Below the pieces are notes generated by a model that saw only the letters and a list, made by a program, of their open reading frames with translations, did not search any database and was not told the origin of the DNA. The position numbers and the translations under genes were made by a program. DNA of 5,440 nt from Methanobacteriota archaeon (lineage in GTDB: Archaea > Thermoplasmatota > Poseidoniia > Poseidoniales > Thalassarchaeaceae), in NCBI GenBank assembly GCA_002697105.1, contig NZTS01000025.1, positions 9,729-15,168 of the forward strand, given 5' to 3'. Positions 1-5,054 of the stretch are shown in pieces. The stretch's first letter is position 1. Each line of letters starts with the position of its first letter.

Positions 1-1070
1 TCTTGTCCACCATCAACTGCTCCAGGTTTAAGATTCGGTGAACCTTCAAGGGTTAGCGCGATAGCTCCCGTCGCAAATGCTGTTGCTGCACTAGTACCAG
101 AGGAGGATCCCCATCCATATTGGATAACACCACTAGAATTTGTAGCCATCAATACTGCTACTTCATGTCCTCCGGCAGTAATTTCTGGTTTCATATCAGG
201 ATCACTATTTGGTAACCGAGGTGGGAAGAAACCCCCATCATTATCTCCTTCACTACTACCCTCCCATATCTCTCCAAATCTATCATGTCCTCCGACACAA
301 ATGACTCTTTGAATTGAACCAGGACTCTCTACATCTCCATCATCATCTGGACCACCATCATTTCCTGCTGCTGCAACAACGAATATCCCTAAGTCTAATG
401 CGTCTTGAACGGCATTTTCTGACTCATCAGTTGATTGTCCGAAAAATCTGAATCCGGGGCTGCCACCCAAACTCATGCTAATGATATCGGTTTCTTGATT
501 GATGCACCAATTAACTGCGGAGGCAATCGTCTCATCATTTCCTGAGCCTGAATAGTCCAATGCTTTAACCACATGAAGAGAAACACCTTGGGCAACGCCT
601 GGAATACTTCCATGAGCAACTAAAATACCTGCCATAGCAGTTCCATGTCCTTCATCATCGTATGGTTCGCTTCTATTGTCTATCAAGTCTAACCAACCCG
701 CTAGTTGAATATCTCGAAGATGGGGGTGATTCAGTTCAATTCCTGTATCAATTATGCAGACATGTACGCCGCTTCCAGACCAATCTCCCATTTCATTAAA
801 ACCACTTGTTGAAAGATGATCATAATGCCAATCAATTAGTTGACTTGAAGGACCCCATACACCCTGTTCCACTCCTTTATTGATGTAAAATAAAGCGCCC
901 ACGGAAACTGAAAGGATCAGAATTAAACTGAGAACAATACTAATCAAGAAACCAAATGAATCGGATTCTTCATTATTAGAAATAAGGCTATACGATATCA
1001 ATTTTCGAAAAAATAGTCTTATTTTCCTAAGGGTTTTTCTTGCAGAATGAATTACCAAGTCTTCCCACAT
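1..1070 (-). CDS. Membrane-anchored subtilisin-like serine protease (S8 family), C-terminus beyond left edge
   Basis: 356 codons are visible before the reading frame leaves the window, so the protein is partial at its C-terminus. Residues 1-40 are polar and basic. Residues about 40-63 form one hydrophobic helix, which with the basic N-terminus predicts a type II signal anchor with the protease outside the cell. The catalytic triad of the subtilase family is complete: Asp108 in IIDTGIE, His142 in EGHGTAMAG and Ser327 in GTSAATAFATGA. The oxyanion Asn237 is in AAAGND. About 30 residues separate the anchor from the catalytic core, so there is little room for an I9-type propeptide. The ATG lies 8 nt after the stop of the desulfurase gene with no good SD, which suggests co-transcription and translation by coupling. 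The family assignment is secure; the substrate is unknown. A role in trimming surface or secreted proteins, or in scavenging peptides, is inference. Confidence 0.93.
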   Translation of the reverse strand, partial: MWEDLVIHSARKTLRKIRLFFRKLISYSLISNNEESDSFGFLISIVLSLILILSVSVGALFYINKGVEQGVWGPSSQLIDWHYDHLSTSGFNEMGDWSGSGVHVCIIDTGIELNHPHLRDIQLAGWLDLIDNRSEPYDDEGHGTAMAGILVAHGSIPGVAQGVSLHVVKALDYSGSGNDETIASAVNWCINQETDIISMSLGGSPGFRFFGQSTDESENAVQDALDLGIFVVAAAGNDGGPDDDGDVESPGSIQRVICVGGHDRFGEIWEGSSEGDNDGGFFPPRLPNSDPDMKPEITAGGHEVAVLMATNSSGVIQYGWGSSSGTSAATAFATGAIALTLEGSPNLKPGAVDGGQ

Positions 1071-1078
1071 CGTATCAC

Positions 1079-2290
1079 TCAGGATCTTGGAATAGCTTCA
1101 ACCAGTTCAGTGATGGCTTCAACGGCCAGTTTTGCTTCATCTAATGTATTGTAAGCGTATGATGAAAATCTCAATGAACCTCTGGGTGTTTGATTTTCAT
1201 GGAACCAAGGATCTACACAGTGCAGGCCGCTTCTTGCATATATGCCAAATGCTTCATCCAATAGCATTGAGAATTGATGCGGGTCTCTTCCTTCCATCAA
1301 TATTGAGGTTATTCCTCCTCTTTCTTCTGCAGATTCGGGTCCAATAATAGACATACCATCCAAGTCCTTTACTCCGTTAGAAATGATTGTATTAATTTCA
1401 ACTTCTCTATTATGGACCTGTTCCATGGATAATTCATTTAGTATTTTAACAGCAGAATTTGTGCCATAATATCCAGCATAATGTCCTAGTCCACCCTCTA
1501 AGTGGGGTGCTCCCGGCTTGAATGTAAATCCATCCAATGAAGAATGGGAAACAGTTTGTCCTCCTGCTGCAATAGACTTCAATTGGTCAAATCCCTCGGG
1601 AGAACCTATTAGAGCTCCCATTCCAGAAGGCCCCATCATTTTGTGTATGCTAAATGCAACAAAATCAGCTCCTATTTCCCTAATATTGACTGGTCGATGA
1701 GGTACAGATTGTGCAGCATCAAGAAGGTACAAAGCATCGTGATCTTTTGCTATCTTTCCACATTCTTTAGCCGGAATGGAAGTTCCATCAAGATTTCGAG
1801 AATGACTCAATGCAACCATTCTAAGGTTACTTCCAGCTTCAGAACATAGTTGTTCAAACTGCTCAAGGTCGAAACGTCCATCCTCGTTTGTTTTAGTGAC
1901 CTTAACTTCAACACTTTCTTGCATTCTCCAAGGAATTGAATTTGAATTGTGTTCCTTATCAGAAATGATAACTATATCTCCTTTAGACCAATTAATTCCA
2001 TGGGCAACTTGGTTGATCGCTTGAGTTGTATTTCTGCTGAAAACAACATTTGATGCGCCTTCTGCTCCGACAAGTTTTGCGATTCCATCTCTTGCAGAAA
2101 ATTCAGTTCTTGTTACCGCCATACCCCATTTATGGGCGCTTCTTCCACCGCAAGATGGTTCTCTAGTGTAATAGTGGTTGATTGCATCTATAACTGGTTG
2201 TGGTCTAAGAGTTACACATGCATTATCGAGATATATTGGGCCGTTCTCAGAAATAGTAGGGACAGATTCACGCAGTTGTTTTAGATTCAT
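1079..2290 (-). CDS. SufS-like cysteine desulfurase (class V aminotransferase fold, PLP-dependent)
   Basis: The 403-aa protein has the size and motif order of group II cysteine desulfurases, which take sulfur from L-cysteine as an enzyme persulfide for Fe-S cluster or thio-cofactor synthesis. Visible motifs are YLDNAC near residue 20, the PLP-stacking His114 in KEHNSNSIPW, Asp191 and Gln194 in DAAQSVPH, the Schiff-base Lys217 in SIHKMMGPSGMG, and a catalytic Cys358 in RSGLHC. Arg352 and Arg374 fit substrate and phosphate roles. The start is set at the ATG at 2290: an AGAGGAGG SD ends 7 nt before it, while the in-frame ATG at 2296 would sit only 1 nt from that SD. The ATG overlaps the upstream TGA as TGATG, so the gene is coupled to the zinc-ribbon membrane protein. 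Where SufS usually has FEAGTP, this protein has LEGGLGHYAG (residues 264-273). It may be a relative with another acceptor, or the cystine-lyase type. No SufBCD gene is in view, so no gene symbol is given. Confidence 0.9.
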   Translation of the reverse strand: MNLKQLRESVPTISENGPIYLDNACVTLRPQPVIDAINHYYTREPSCGGRSAHKWGMAVTRTEFSARDGIAKLVGAEGASNVVFSRNTTQAINQVAHGINWSKGDIVIISDKEHNSNSIPWRMQESVEVKVTKTNEDGRFDLEQFEQLCSEAGSNLRMVALSHSRNLDGTSIPAKECGKIAKDHDALYLLDAAQSVPHRPVNIREIGADFVAFSIHKMMGPSGMGALIGSPEGFDQLKSIAAGGQTVSHSSLDGFTFKPGAPHLEGGLGHYAGYYGTNSAVKILNELSMEQVHNREVEINTIISNGVKDLDGMSIIGPESAEERGGITSILMEGRDPHQFSMLLDEAFGIYARSGLHCVDPWFHENQTPRGSLRFSSYAYNTLDEAKLAVEAITELVEAIPRS

Positions 2291-3444
2291 CACCATGCCT
2301 CCTCTAACGGGAATACATCGGATACTGATGTTTCTCTTCCACATTTATTGCATGCAATTACAGAAGGGATTTCCATTCCACATTTGTTACAATCTTGTCC
2401 AACAGGATTCACTTCGCCACACCCTTCCTTAGGGCATGGGGCGACGATGATTCCTTCATCAGTCATTTGCATCATACTTACTTCTCCACAGTGAGGGCAT
2501 GTTCCTGATGAGTTGTCTGTGCTACTTACTTCTATACCTGCTTGTCTTGATCTTTCTGACTCTATGGTAGTTGTACTATTCCCTAACATAAATTGTGGAT
2601 ACCATAGAATTAGGTTGAAAATAAGGATGAAGGTCCAAGTTGATATTAGATGTAAGAAATATGTGAACATTCTAGAAGATTCAAATGGAGGTCTGGGAGA
2701 AACGTGATGAGCTCCAGCCCAAGCAGAGATATTCACTAATATTGCAAACAAGAAAAGCATTAATGTCCACCCTGCAAGACTATGATCTCTCTCTGCACGT
2801 TTTTGTTCCCTAGGGTCTGGATGAGGATGGTGTACTTCGACGTGAAGGTCTCTCGTTTCGGAAACCGATCGATTAAGAATGACTGTCAATATAAACAACA
2901 TAACAATATTAGAAATATATACAGGTAAGGCTGCTAACAATCCTGTATCTCGGGGGAACGATGGGTTCGATGAGTGTACAGATACCATACCAATTTGTAC
3001 TGCAATTATTCCAGCTATAAGATAAAGAGAATGTGACCGCATAAGTGGATATATCGCCCAGTTAATGCCAATAGCAGCAATCCATAATGCTCCACTCAGA
3101 AAGGTAAGAAATATTGCTGCTGCATTTGCTTGAAGAATACCAGAATCAGGATCAAATGGATTAATGCCCATTGTATTGTAATCTCCTCCACTTGATAGTT
3201 CTCCGACTCCTAAGTCCCAAGCACCGGCAATAGATCCTAGAATCGCCAACCCAACTGCCATCAGGTGCGTGCTAGTCCAATTTTTACGAACTAATCCGTA
3301 CATGTAAGGAAATTCAGTAATCATCCTATCAAGAGATTCTAAACGTGGATGCCAATTTCTGGTATTTGTGAATAAATCAGTATCAGAAAGGCGAGGCATG
3401 TCGTCCGGGAGTTCGATCCCGTCCAACACCTCGCGTTCTTTCAT
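2290..3444 (-). CDS. Six-helix membrane protein with C-terminal double zinc-ribbon motif
   Basis: I do not recognise this 384-aa protein as a named family. The N-terminal 55 residues are soluble. Hydrophobic segments lie at about 58-77, 105-130, 137-157, 167-190, 222-243 and 258-283, giving six likely membrane helices. A charged loop at about 193-221 contains the His-rich stretch HVEVHHPHPDP. The tail after about residue 290 is soluble and holds four Cys pairs: CPHC (316/319) with CPKEGC (337/342), then CNKC (352/355) with CNKC (365/368). These look like two consecutive zinc ribbons. With six helices the N- and C-termini are on the same side, most simply the cytoplasm. It is the first gene of the three-gene minus-strand set. 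Its own start has no clear SD or TATA element, and the tRNA-Ser gene ends 55 nt upstream, so transcription may begin further up. The helix arrangement and His residues loosely recall heme or metal-binding membrane proteins, but this is only a resemblance. Confidence 0.88.
   Translation of the reverse strand: MKEREVLDGIELPDDMPRLSDTDLFTNTRNWHPRLESLDRMITEFPYMYGLVRKNWTSTHLMAVGLAILGSIAGAWDLGVGELSSGGDYNTMGINPFDPDSGILQANAAAIFLTFLSGALWIAAIGINWAIYPLMRSHSLYLIAGIIAVQIGMVSVHSSNPSFPRDTGLLAALPVYISNIVMLFILTVILNRSVSETRDLHVEVHHPHPDPREQKRAERDHSLAGWTLMLFLFAILVNISAWAGAHHVSPRPPFESSRMFTYFLHLISTWTFILIFNLILWYPQFMLGNSTTTIESERSRQAGIEVSSTDNSSGTCPHCGEVSMMQMTDEGIIVAPCPKEGCGEVNPVGQDCNKCGMEIPSVIACNKCGRETSVSDVFPLEEAW
2296..2305 (-). 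promoter_or_regulatory. Strong SD site deciding the desulfurase start
   Basis: On the minus strand the sequence reads AGAGGAGGC followed by ATGGTGATG. The SD core lies inside the last codons of the membrane-protein gene and is spaced 7 nt from the ATG at 2290, the usual distance. It is the only strong SD before any gene in the window, so this ribosome entry is probably an internal cistron on a polycistronic mRNA. Confidence 0.75.
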
Positions 3445-3470
3445 GATTCTATCAAGGCAAGGCCGGTCAT
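3441..3470 (-). other. Possible nine-residue upstream ORF overlapping the membrane-protein start
   Basis: An ATG at 3470 opens a frame for MTGLALIES that stops at TGA. This TGA overlaps the ATG of the membrane-protein gene as ATGA. The open frame extends further upstream without ATG, through codons for IPTIIIGAF and into the tRNA-Ser 3' end. It could be a leader peptide coupling ribosomes onto the next gene, or chance. No SD precedes it. Confidence 0.25.
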
Positions 3471-3496
3471 GAATGCACCGATGATTATTGTTGGAA

Positions 3497-3582
3497 TGGC
3501 GCCGAGACGGAGATTTGAACTCCGGAGGGAAAATCCCACATGATTTCCAGTCATGCGCAATACCAGGCTATGCGATCTCGGC
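3497..3582 (-). tRNA. tRNA-Ser(GGA), with encoded CCA
   Basis: Read on the minus strand, GCCGAGA (3582-3576) pairs with TCTCGGC (3507-3501) as a perfect 7-bp acceptor stem. The D arm pairs GCA with TGC around a loop with the GG pair. The anticodon stem CATGA/TCATG encloses CTGGAAA, giving anticodon GGA for serine codons UCC and UCU. A long 14-nt variable region can form the GGGA-TTT-TCCC hairpin expected of a class II tRNA. The T arm is CGGAG-TTCAAAT-CTCCG. The discriminator is G73, normal for serine. The next three bases are CCA, which makes the 3' end look encoded, unlike the tRNA-Thr in this window. There is no intron. No convincing TATA box lies upstream; it may be transcribed with the small membrane protein gene 81 nt before it. 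Confidence 0.97.
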
Positions 3583-3663
3583 AGCAATCAATCCGAGAAC
3601 CCTTTTGGTTTTCACGCTACCGCTTGAAGAAAACTCAGAAAGTAATGTAATTCCACTTCGGTA

Positions 3664-3873
3664 TTATCTTTGTTGGAACATTTGAGGAGGAGGAGGAACA
3701 ACCGCCCGTTGAGGAGTTCTCCTTCTTTGTCTGGCAGTGTTCATTGGTAACGGTGTTTGCCAAGGGTCTGGAGAGACAGTTGGGCGTGAACGAATTACTC
3801 GGACGAATAATATCATTGACAGCAGCACCACAACACCGAGCAAAGCGTATATCAACACATCCGTCCCTATCAT
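3664..3873 (-). CDS. Small single-span membrane protein with proline-rich basic tail
   Basis: The 69-aa product is not recognised. Residues 4-25 form one strongly hydrophobic helix (DVLIYALLGVVVLLSMILFV), followed at once by basic residues RVIRSR, which predicts the tail in the cytoplasm. The tail is rich in Pro, Gln and Arg (RQRRRTPQR, then VVPPPPQMFQQR), looks disordered, and could bind nucleic acid or a partner protein. The start is uncertain. The ATG at 3873 places TATA-like sequences (CATATAC at 3900-3894; AATTTACA at 3914-3907) at roughly leaderless distance. An ATG at 3891 would add MDFARF, and a TTG at 3927 would extend further; neither has an SD. It lies upstream of tRNA-Ser on the same strand and is divergent from tRNA-Thr. 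It is probably a real gene because the hydrophobic helix and stop context are coherent, but it is short. Confidence 0.6.
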   Translation of the reverse strand: MIGTDVLIYALLGVVVLLSMILFVRVIRSRPTVSPDPWQTPLPMNTARQRRRTPQRAVVPPPPQMFQQR

Positions 3874-3962
3874 GAACCTAGCAAAATCCATTCGTATATG
3901 AAGTGCTGTAAATTGCCAATGATTCAATTCTCAAATGAAATCTTTGGATTTTTTTCCGTAGC

Positions 3963-3970
3963 GATTAAAC
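3963..3970 (+). promoter_or_regulatory. Candidate TATA element for tRNA-Thr
   Basis: GATTAAAC is centred 29-30 nt before the mature 5' end of tRNA-Thr, predicting a start a few bases ahead of the tRNA, as is common in archaea. It is a weak match. The run of seven Ts just upstream (3949-3955) may help DNA opening or may be incidental. The whole 3874-3995 gap holds nothing else that I can identify. Confidence 0.35.
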
Positions 3971-3995
3971 CGAAGTCCCGATTCGTTAAGACGAC

Positions 3996-4067
3996 GCCAC
4001 TGTGGCTTAGGGGTATAGCGACGCCTTGGTAAGGCGTAGGTCGCGAGTTCAATTCTCGCCAGTGGCT
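3996..4067 (+). tRNA. tRNA-Thr(GGT), no encoded CCA
   Basis: The acceptor stem GCCACTG (3996-4002) pairs fully with CAGTGGC (4060-4066). The D arm pairs GCT with AGC. The anticodon stem ACGCC/GGCGT encloses TTGGTAA, giving anticodon GGT at 4028-4030, which reads ACC and ACU. The variable loop is AGGTC. The T arm is GCGAG-TTCAATT-CTCGC. The discriminator is T (U73), typical of archaeal threonine tRNAs, and the following CTC shows that CCA must be added after transcription. There is no intron. The gene stands alone on the plus strand, divergent from the small membrane protein gene. A short TTTTG at 4086-4090 is the only nearby candidate for a U-rich stop signal. Confidence 0.97.
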
Positions 4068-4105
4068 CTCTTGGCAATTGTCATATTTTGTTATAATCTA
4101 CATAT

Positions 4106-4123
4106 CAAGAATGAACATTCTTG
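4106..4123. repeat. 18-bp inverted repeat, candidate operator
   Basis: CAAGAATG-AA-CATTCTTG is a perfect 8-bp inverted repeat with a 2-bp centre. It ends 4 bp before a TTTATA element at 4128-4133, so a bound dimer would cover the position where TFB normally contacts DNA. This suggests an operator for the leader and 62-aa ORF downstream. It could instead be a transcript-end hairpin behind tRNA-Thr, but no T run follows it and a 2-nt loop is too tight for RNA. Confidence 0.5.
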
Positions 4124-4127
4124 CAAG

Positions 4128-4133
4128 TTTATA
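4128..4133 (+). promoter_or_regulatory. TATA-like elements before the structured leader
   Basis: TTTATA at 4128-4133 would place a start near 4155-4158, inside the three-way-junction sequence. A second candidate, TTATAAT at 4091-4097, would place the start near 4120 and leave the whole structure in the transcript. The choice between them decides whether the fold described at 4143-4180 is ever made as RNA. Readthrough from tRNA-Thr is a third possibility. Confidence 0.35.
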
Positions 4134-4142
4134 GACTCTAAA

Positions 4143-4180
4143 CATCGGGCGTAAGCCTTGAGGGATAACTCCCTCGGATG
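4143..4180 (+). promoter_or_regulatory. Predicted three-way-junction RNA leader before the 62-aa ORF
   Basis: The outer stem pairs CATC (4143-4146) with GATG (4177-4180). Directly inside it, GGGC (4147-4150) and GCCT (4155-4158) pair, with a G-U at the base, closing a GTAA loop of the GNRA class. Next to it, TGAGGGA (4159-4165) pairs with TCCCTCG (4170-4176), with one U-G, closing a TAAC loop of the stable UMAC type. Every base from 4143 to 4180 is paired except the two tetraloops. It ends 7 nt before the ATG at 4188. No known riboswitch class is recognised; a cis-regulatory leader or an independent small RNA are both possible. The fold was made by hand. Confidence 0.45.
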
Positions 4181-4187
4181 GGATAAA

Positions 4188-4376
4188 ATGACAATAACAG
4201 GTAAGCATAAGAATTCATCTTCAGGTGATTCTATGGATGAATTACGATCGGAAGTTGAAGAATTGCGTGAATTAGTGCACACACTTCTTACAATTATTAT
4301 GCAAGAAGCGGATGGTATTCAGACCGGTGCAGCACCAATGATTCCAAATCATCCGAAACGACGATTCAGTATGTAG
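4188..4376 (+). CDS. Small coiled-coil protein, 62 aa
   Basis: The product is not recognised. After a polar N-terminus, residues about 15-41 form an acidic amphipathic helix with hydrophobic positions L19, V23, L26, V30, L33 and I37 in perfect 4-3 spacing, so it should self-associate as a short coiled coil or pair with another helix. The C-terminal third is Pro/Gly-containing and ends in the basic KRRFSM. There is no signal peptide or membrane span, so it is probably cytoplasmic. The ATG at 4188 is preferred to the in-frame TTG at 4158, because that TTG lies inside the stable hairpin region. The sequence GGATGGGAT before the ATG is at best a poor SD. Its stop codon (4374-4376) directly abuts the stop of the convergent glycosylase gene. 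The heptads and the structured leader argue for a real gene, but its size keeps this moderate. Confidence 0.6.
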   Translation: MTITGKHKNSSSGDSMDELRSEVEELRELVHTLLTIIMQEADGIQTGAAPMIPNHPKRRFSM

Positions 4377-5003
4377 TTAATACAATACTGGCTCATCATC
4401 GTGCTGTCTCCAAAGGTACCATACTGCGCATGTTCTGTATGGTTTCCATATTTCTGCTCTTTCCAATATTTCGGAATCATTCATTTCACCTTTGCCTTCT
4501 AAAGCTTCAATTGACCGAATTACCCCGATATCTCCTAACGGTAGAATGTCGGGTAAATGTAGAGAGAAAATCATCGCCATTTCAGCGGTCCATGGGCCAA
4601 CACCCCATATTTCAGTCATAATCGATTGAATCTCATTTTGGTTTTTTGAATCCCATTCAATTTGTCTTAGTAATTCAGCAGAATCGCATATCCCTTTCAG
4701 TGTTCGAATTTTCATCCGAGATAATCCAACATTTCTCAATGATTCTTCATCTGAATCTAATACTTTCGAAGAGTCAAATTCACCTCCTAGAAAATGAATT
4801 AGTCTGGACCAAATTGCATCTGCAGCTATGGCAGATATTTGTTGACCAACTACTGCATTGCACATTGTGATTACTACGTCTCCAAGACCCTGAAGAGGTG
4901 GCTCTTCCACAGAATCAATAATTTTAGATAAAATTGGGTCTACACTCCTAAGATGTTTTTTTGCATCTTCCCACCAAATGGGTGAGGTAGAAGGTGCATT
5001 CAT
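4377..5003 (-). CDS. HhH-GPD DNA glycosylase, AlkA-like (DNA-3-methyladenine glycosylase II type)
   Basis: The 208-aa protein matches the core of the AlkA branch of the helix-hairpin-helix glycosylases, which remove alkylated purines such as 3-methyladenine by cleaving the N-glycosidic bond, opening base excision repair. Visible motifs are VVGQQIS (51-57) with ADAIWSRL after it, LRNVGLSRMKIRTLKGI (89-105), the hairpin IWGVGPWTAEMA (132-143), the catalytic Asp158 in LPLGDIGVI, and the C-terminal WKPYRTCAVWYLWR (186-199). It lacks the roughly 80-residue N-terminal TBP-like domain of E. coli AlkA (282 aa), like many compact archaeal and bacterial homologs. There is no Fe-S cysteine cluster of the Nth/MutY type. 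An ATG start at 5003 is chosen over a TTG at 5012, because it lies about 26 nt from the shared TATA-like element and no SD is present. It is convergent with the 62-aa ORF and divergent from the secreted protein. Confidence 0.92.
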   Translation of the reverse strand: MNAPSTSPIWWEDAKKHLRSVDPILSKIIDSVEEPPLQGLGDVVITMCNAVVGQQISAIAADAIWSRLIHFLGGEFDSSKVLDSDEESLRNVGLSRMKIRTLKGICDSAELLRQIEWDSKNQNEIQSIMTEIWGVGPWTAEMAMIFSLHLPDILPLGDIGVIRSIEALEGKGEMNDSEILERAEIWKPYRTCAVWYLWRQHDDEPVLY

Positions 5004-5024
5004 ATTCTTCAATTTCGCCGTTCC

Positions 5025-5032
5025 TTTGAAAA
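5025..5032. promoter_or_regulatory. Candidate shared TATA element between divergent genes
   Basis: TTTGAAAA on the plus strand reads TTTTCAAA on the minus strand. Its centre is about 26 nt from the A of the plus ATG (5055) and about 26 nt from the A of the minus ATG (5003). This is the archaeal TATA-to-start distance in both directions, which would give leaderless mRNAs for both genes. Neither gene has an SD, which agrees. Confidence 0.5.
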
Positions 5033-5054
5033 CACTCGCCTGTGTCCGCAGTCC

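Noticed and set aside
2178..2432. Plus-strand open frame of 84 codons across the desulfurase/membrane-protein junction
   Set aside because: It is antisense to two genes with clear motifs; the Cys and His content is the shadow of the zinc-ribbon and desulfurase codons.
3488..3685. Plus-strand open frame of about 65 codons over the tRNA-Ser gene
   Set aside because: It is antisense to a perfectly folded tRNA and has no coding character.
3949..3955. Run of seven Ts as a plus-strand archaeal terminator
   Set aside because: No plus-strand gene lies upstream to be terminated; the run sits between divergent genes and is more likely part of a promoter region.
4143..4200. Box C/D or H/ACA guide RNA, or hammerhead ribozyme
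   Set aside because: No RUGAUGA/CUGA box pair, no guide pocket with a properly placed ACA, and no CUGAUGA core are present.
4091..4282. Minus-strand open frame of about 63 codons across the leader and the 62-aa ORF
   Set aside because: It is Ser/Asn/Leu-rich without domain signal, lies antisense to the heptad-bearing ORF and the folded leader, and has no promoter or SD.
4326..4336. GGTGC-A-GCACC inverted repeat
   Set aside because: It lies inside the coding frame of the 62-aa ORF, and a one-base loop cannot form an RNA hairpin.
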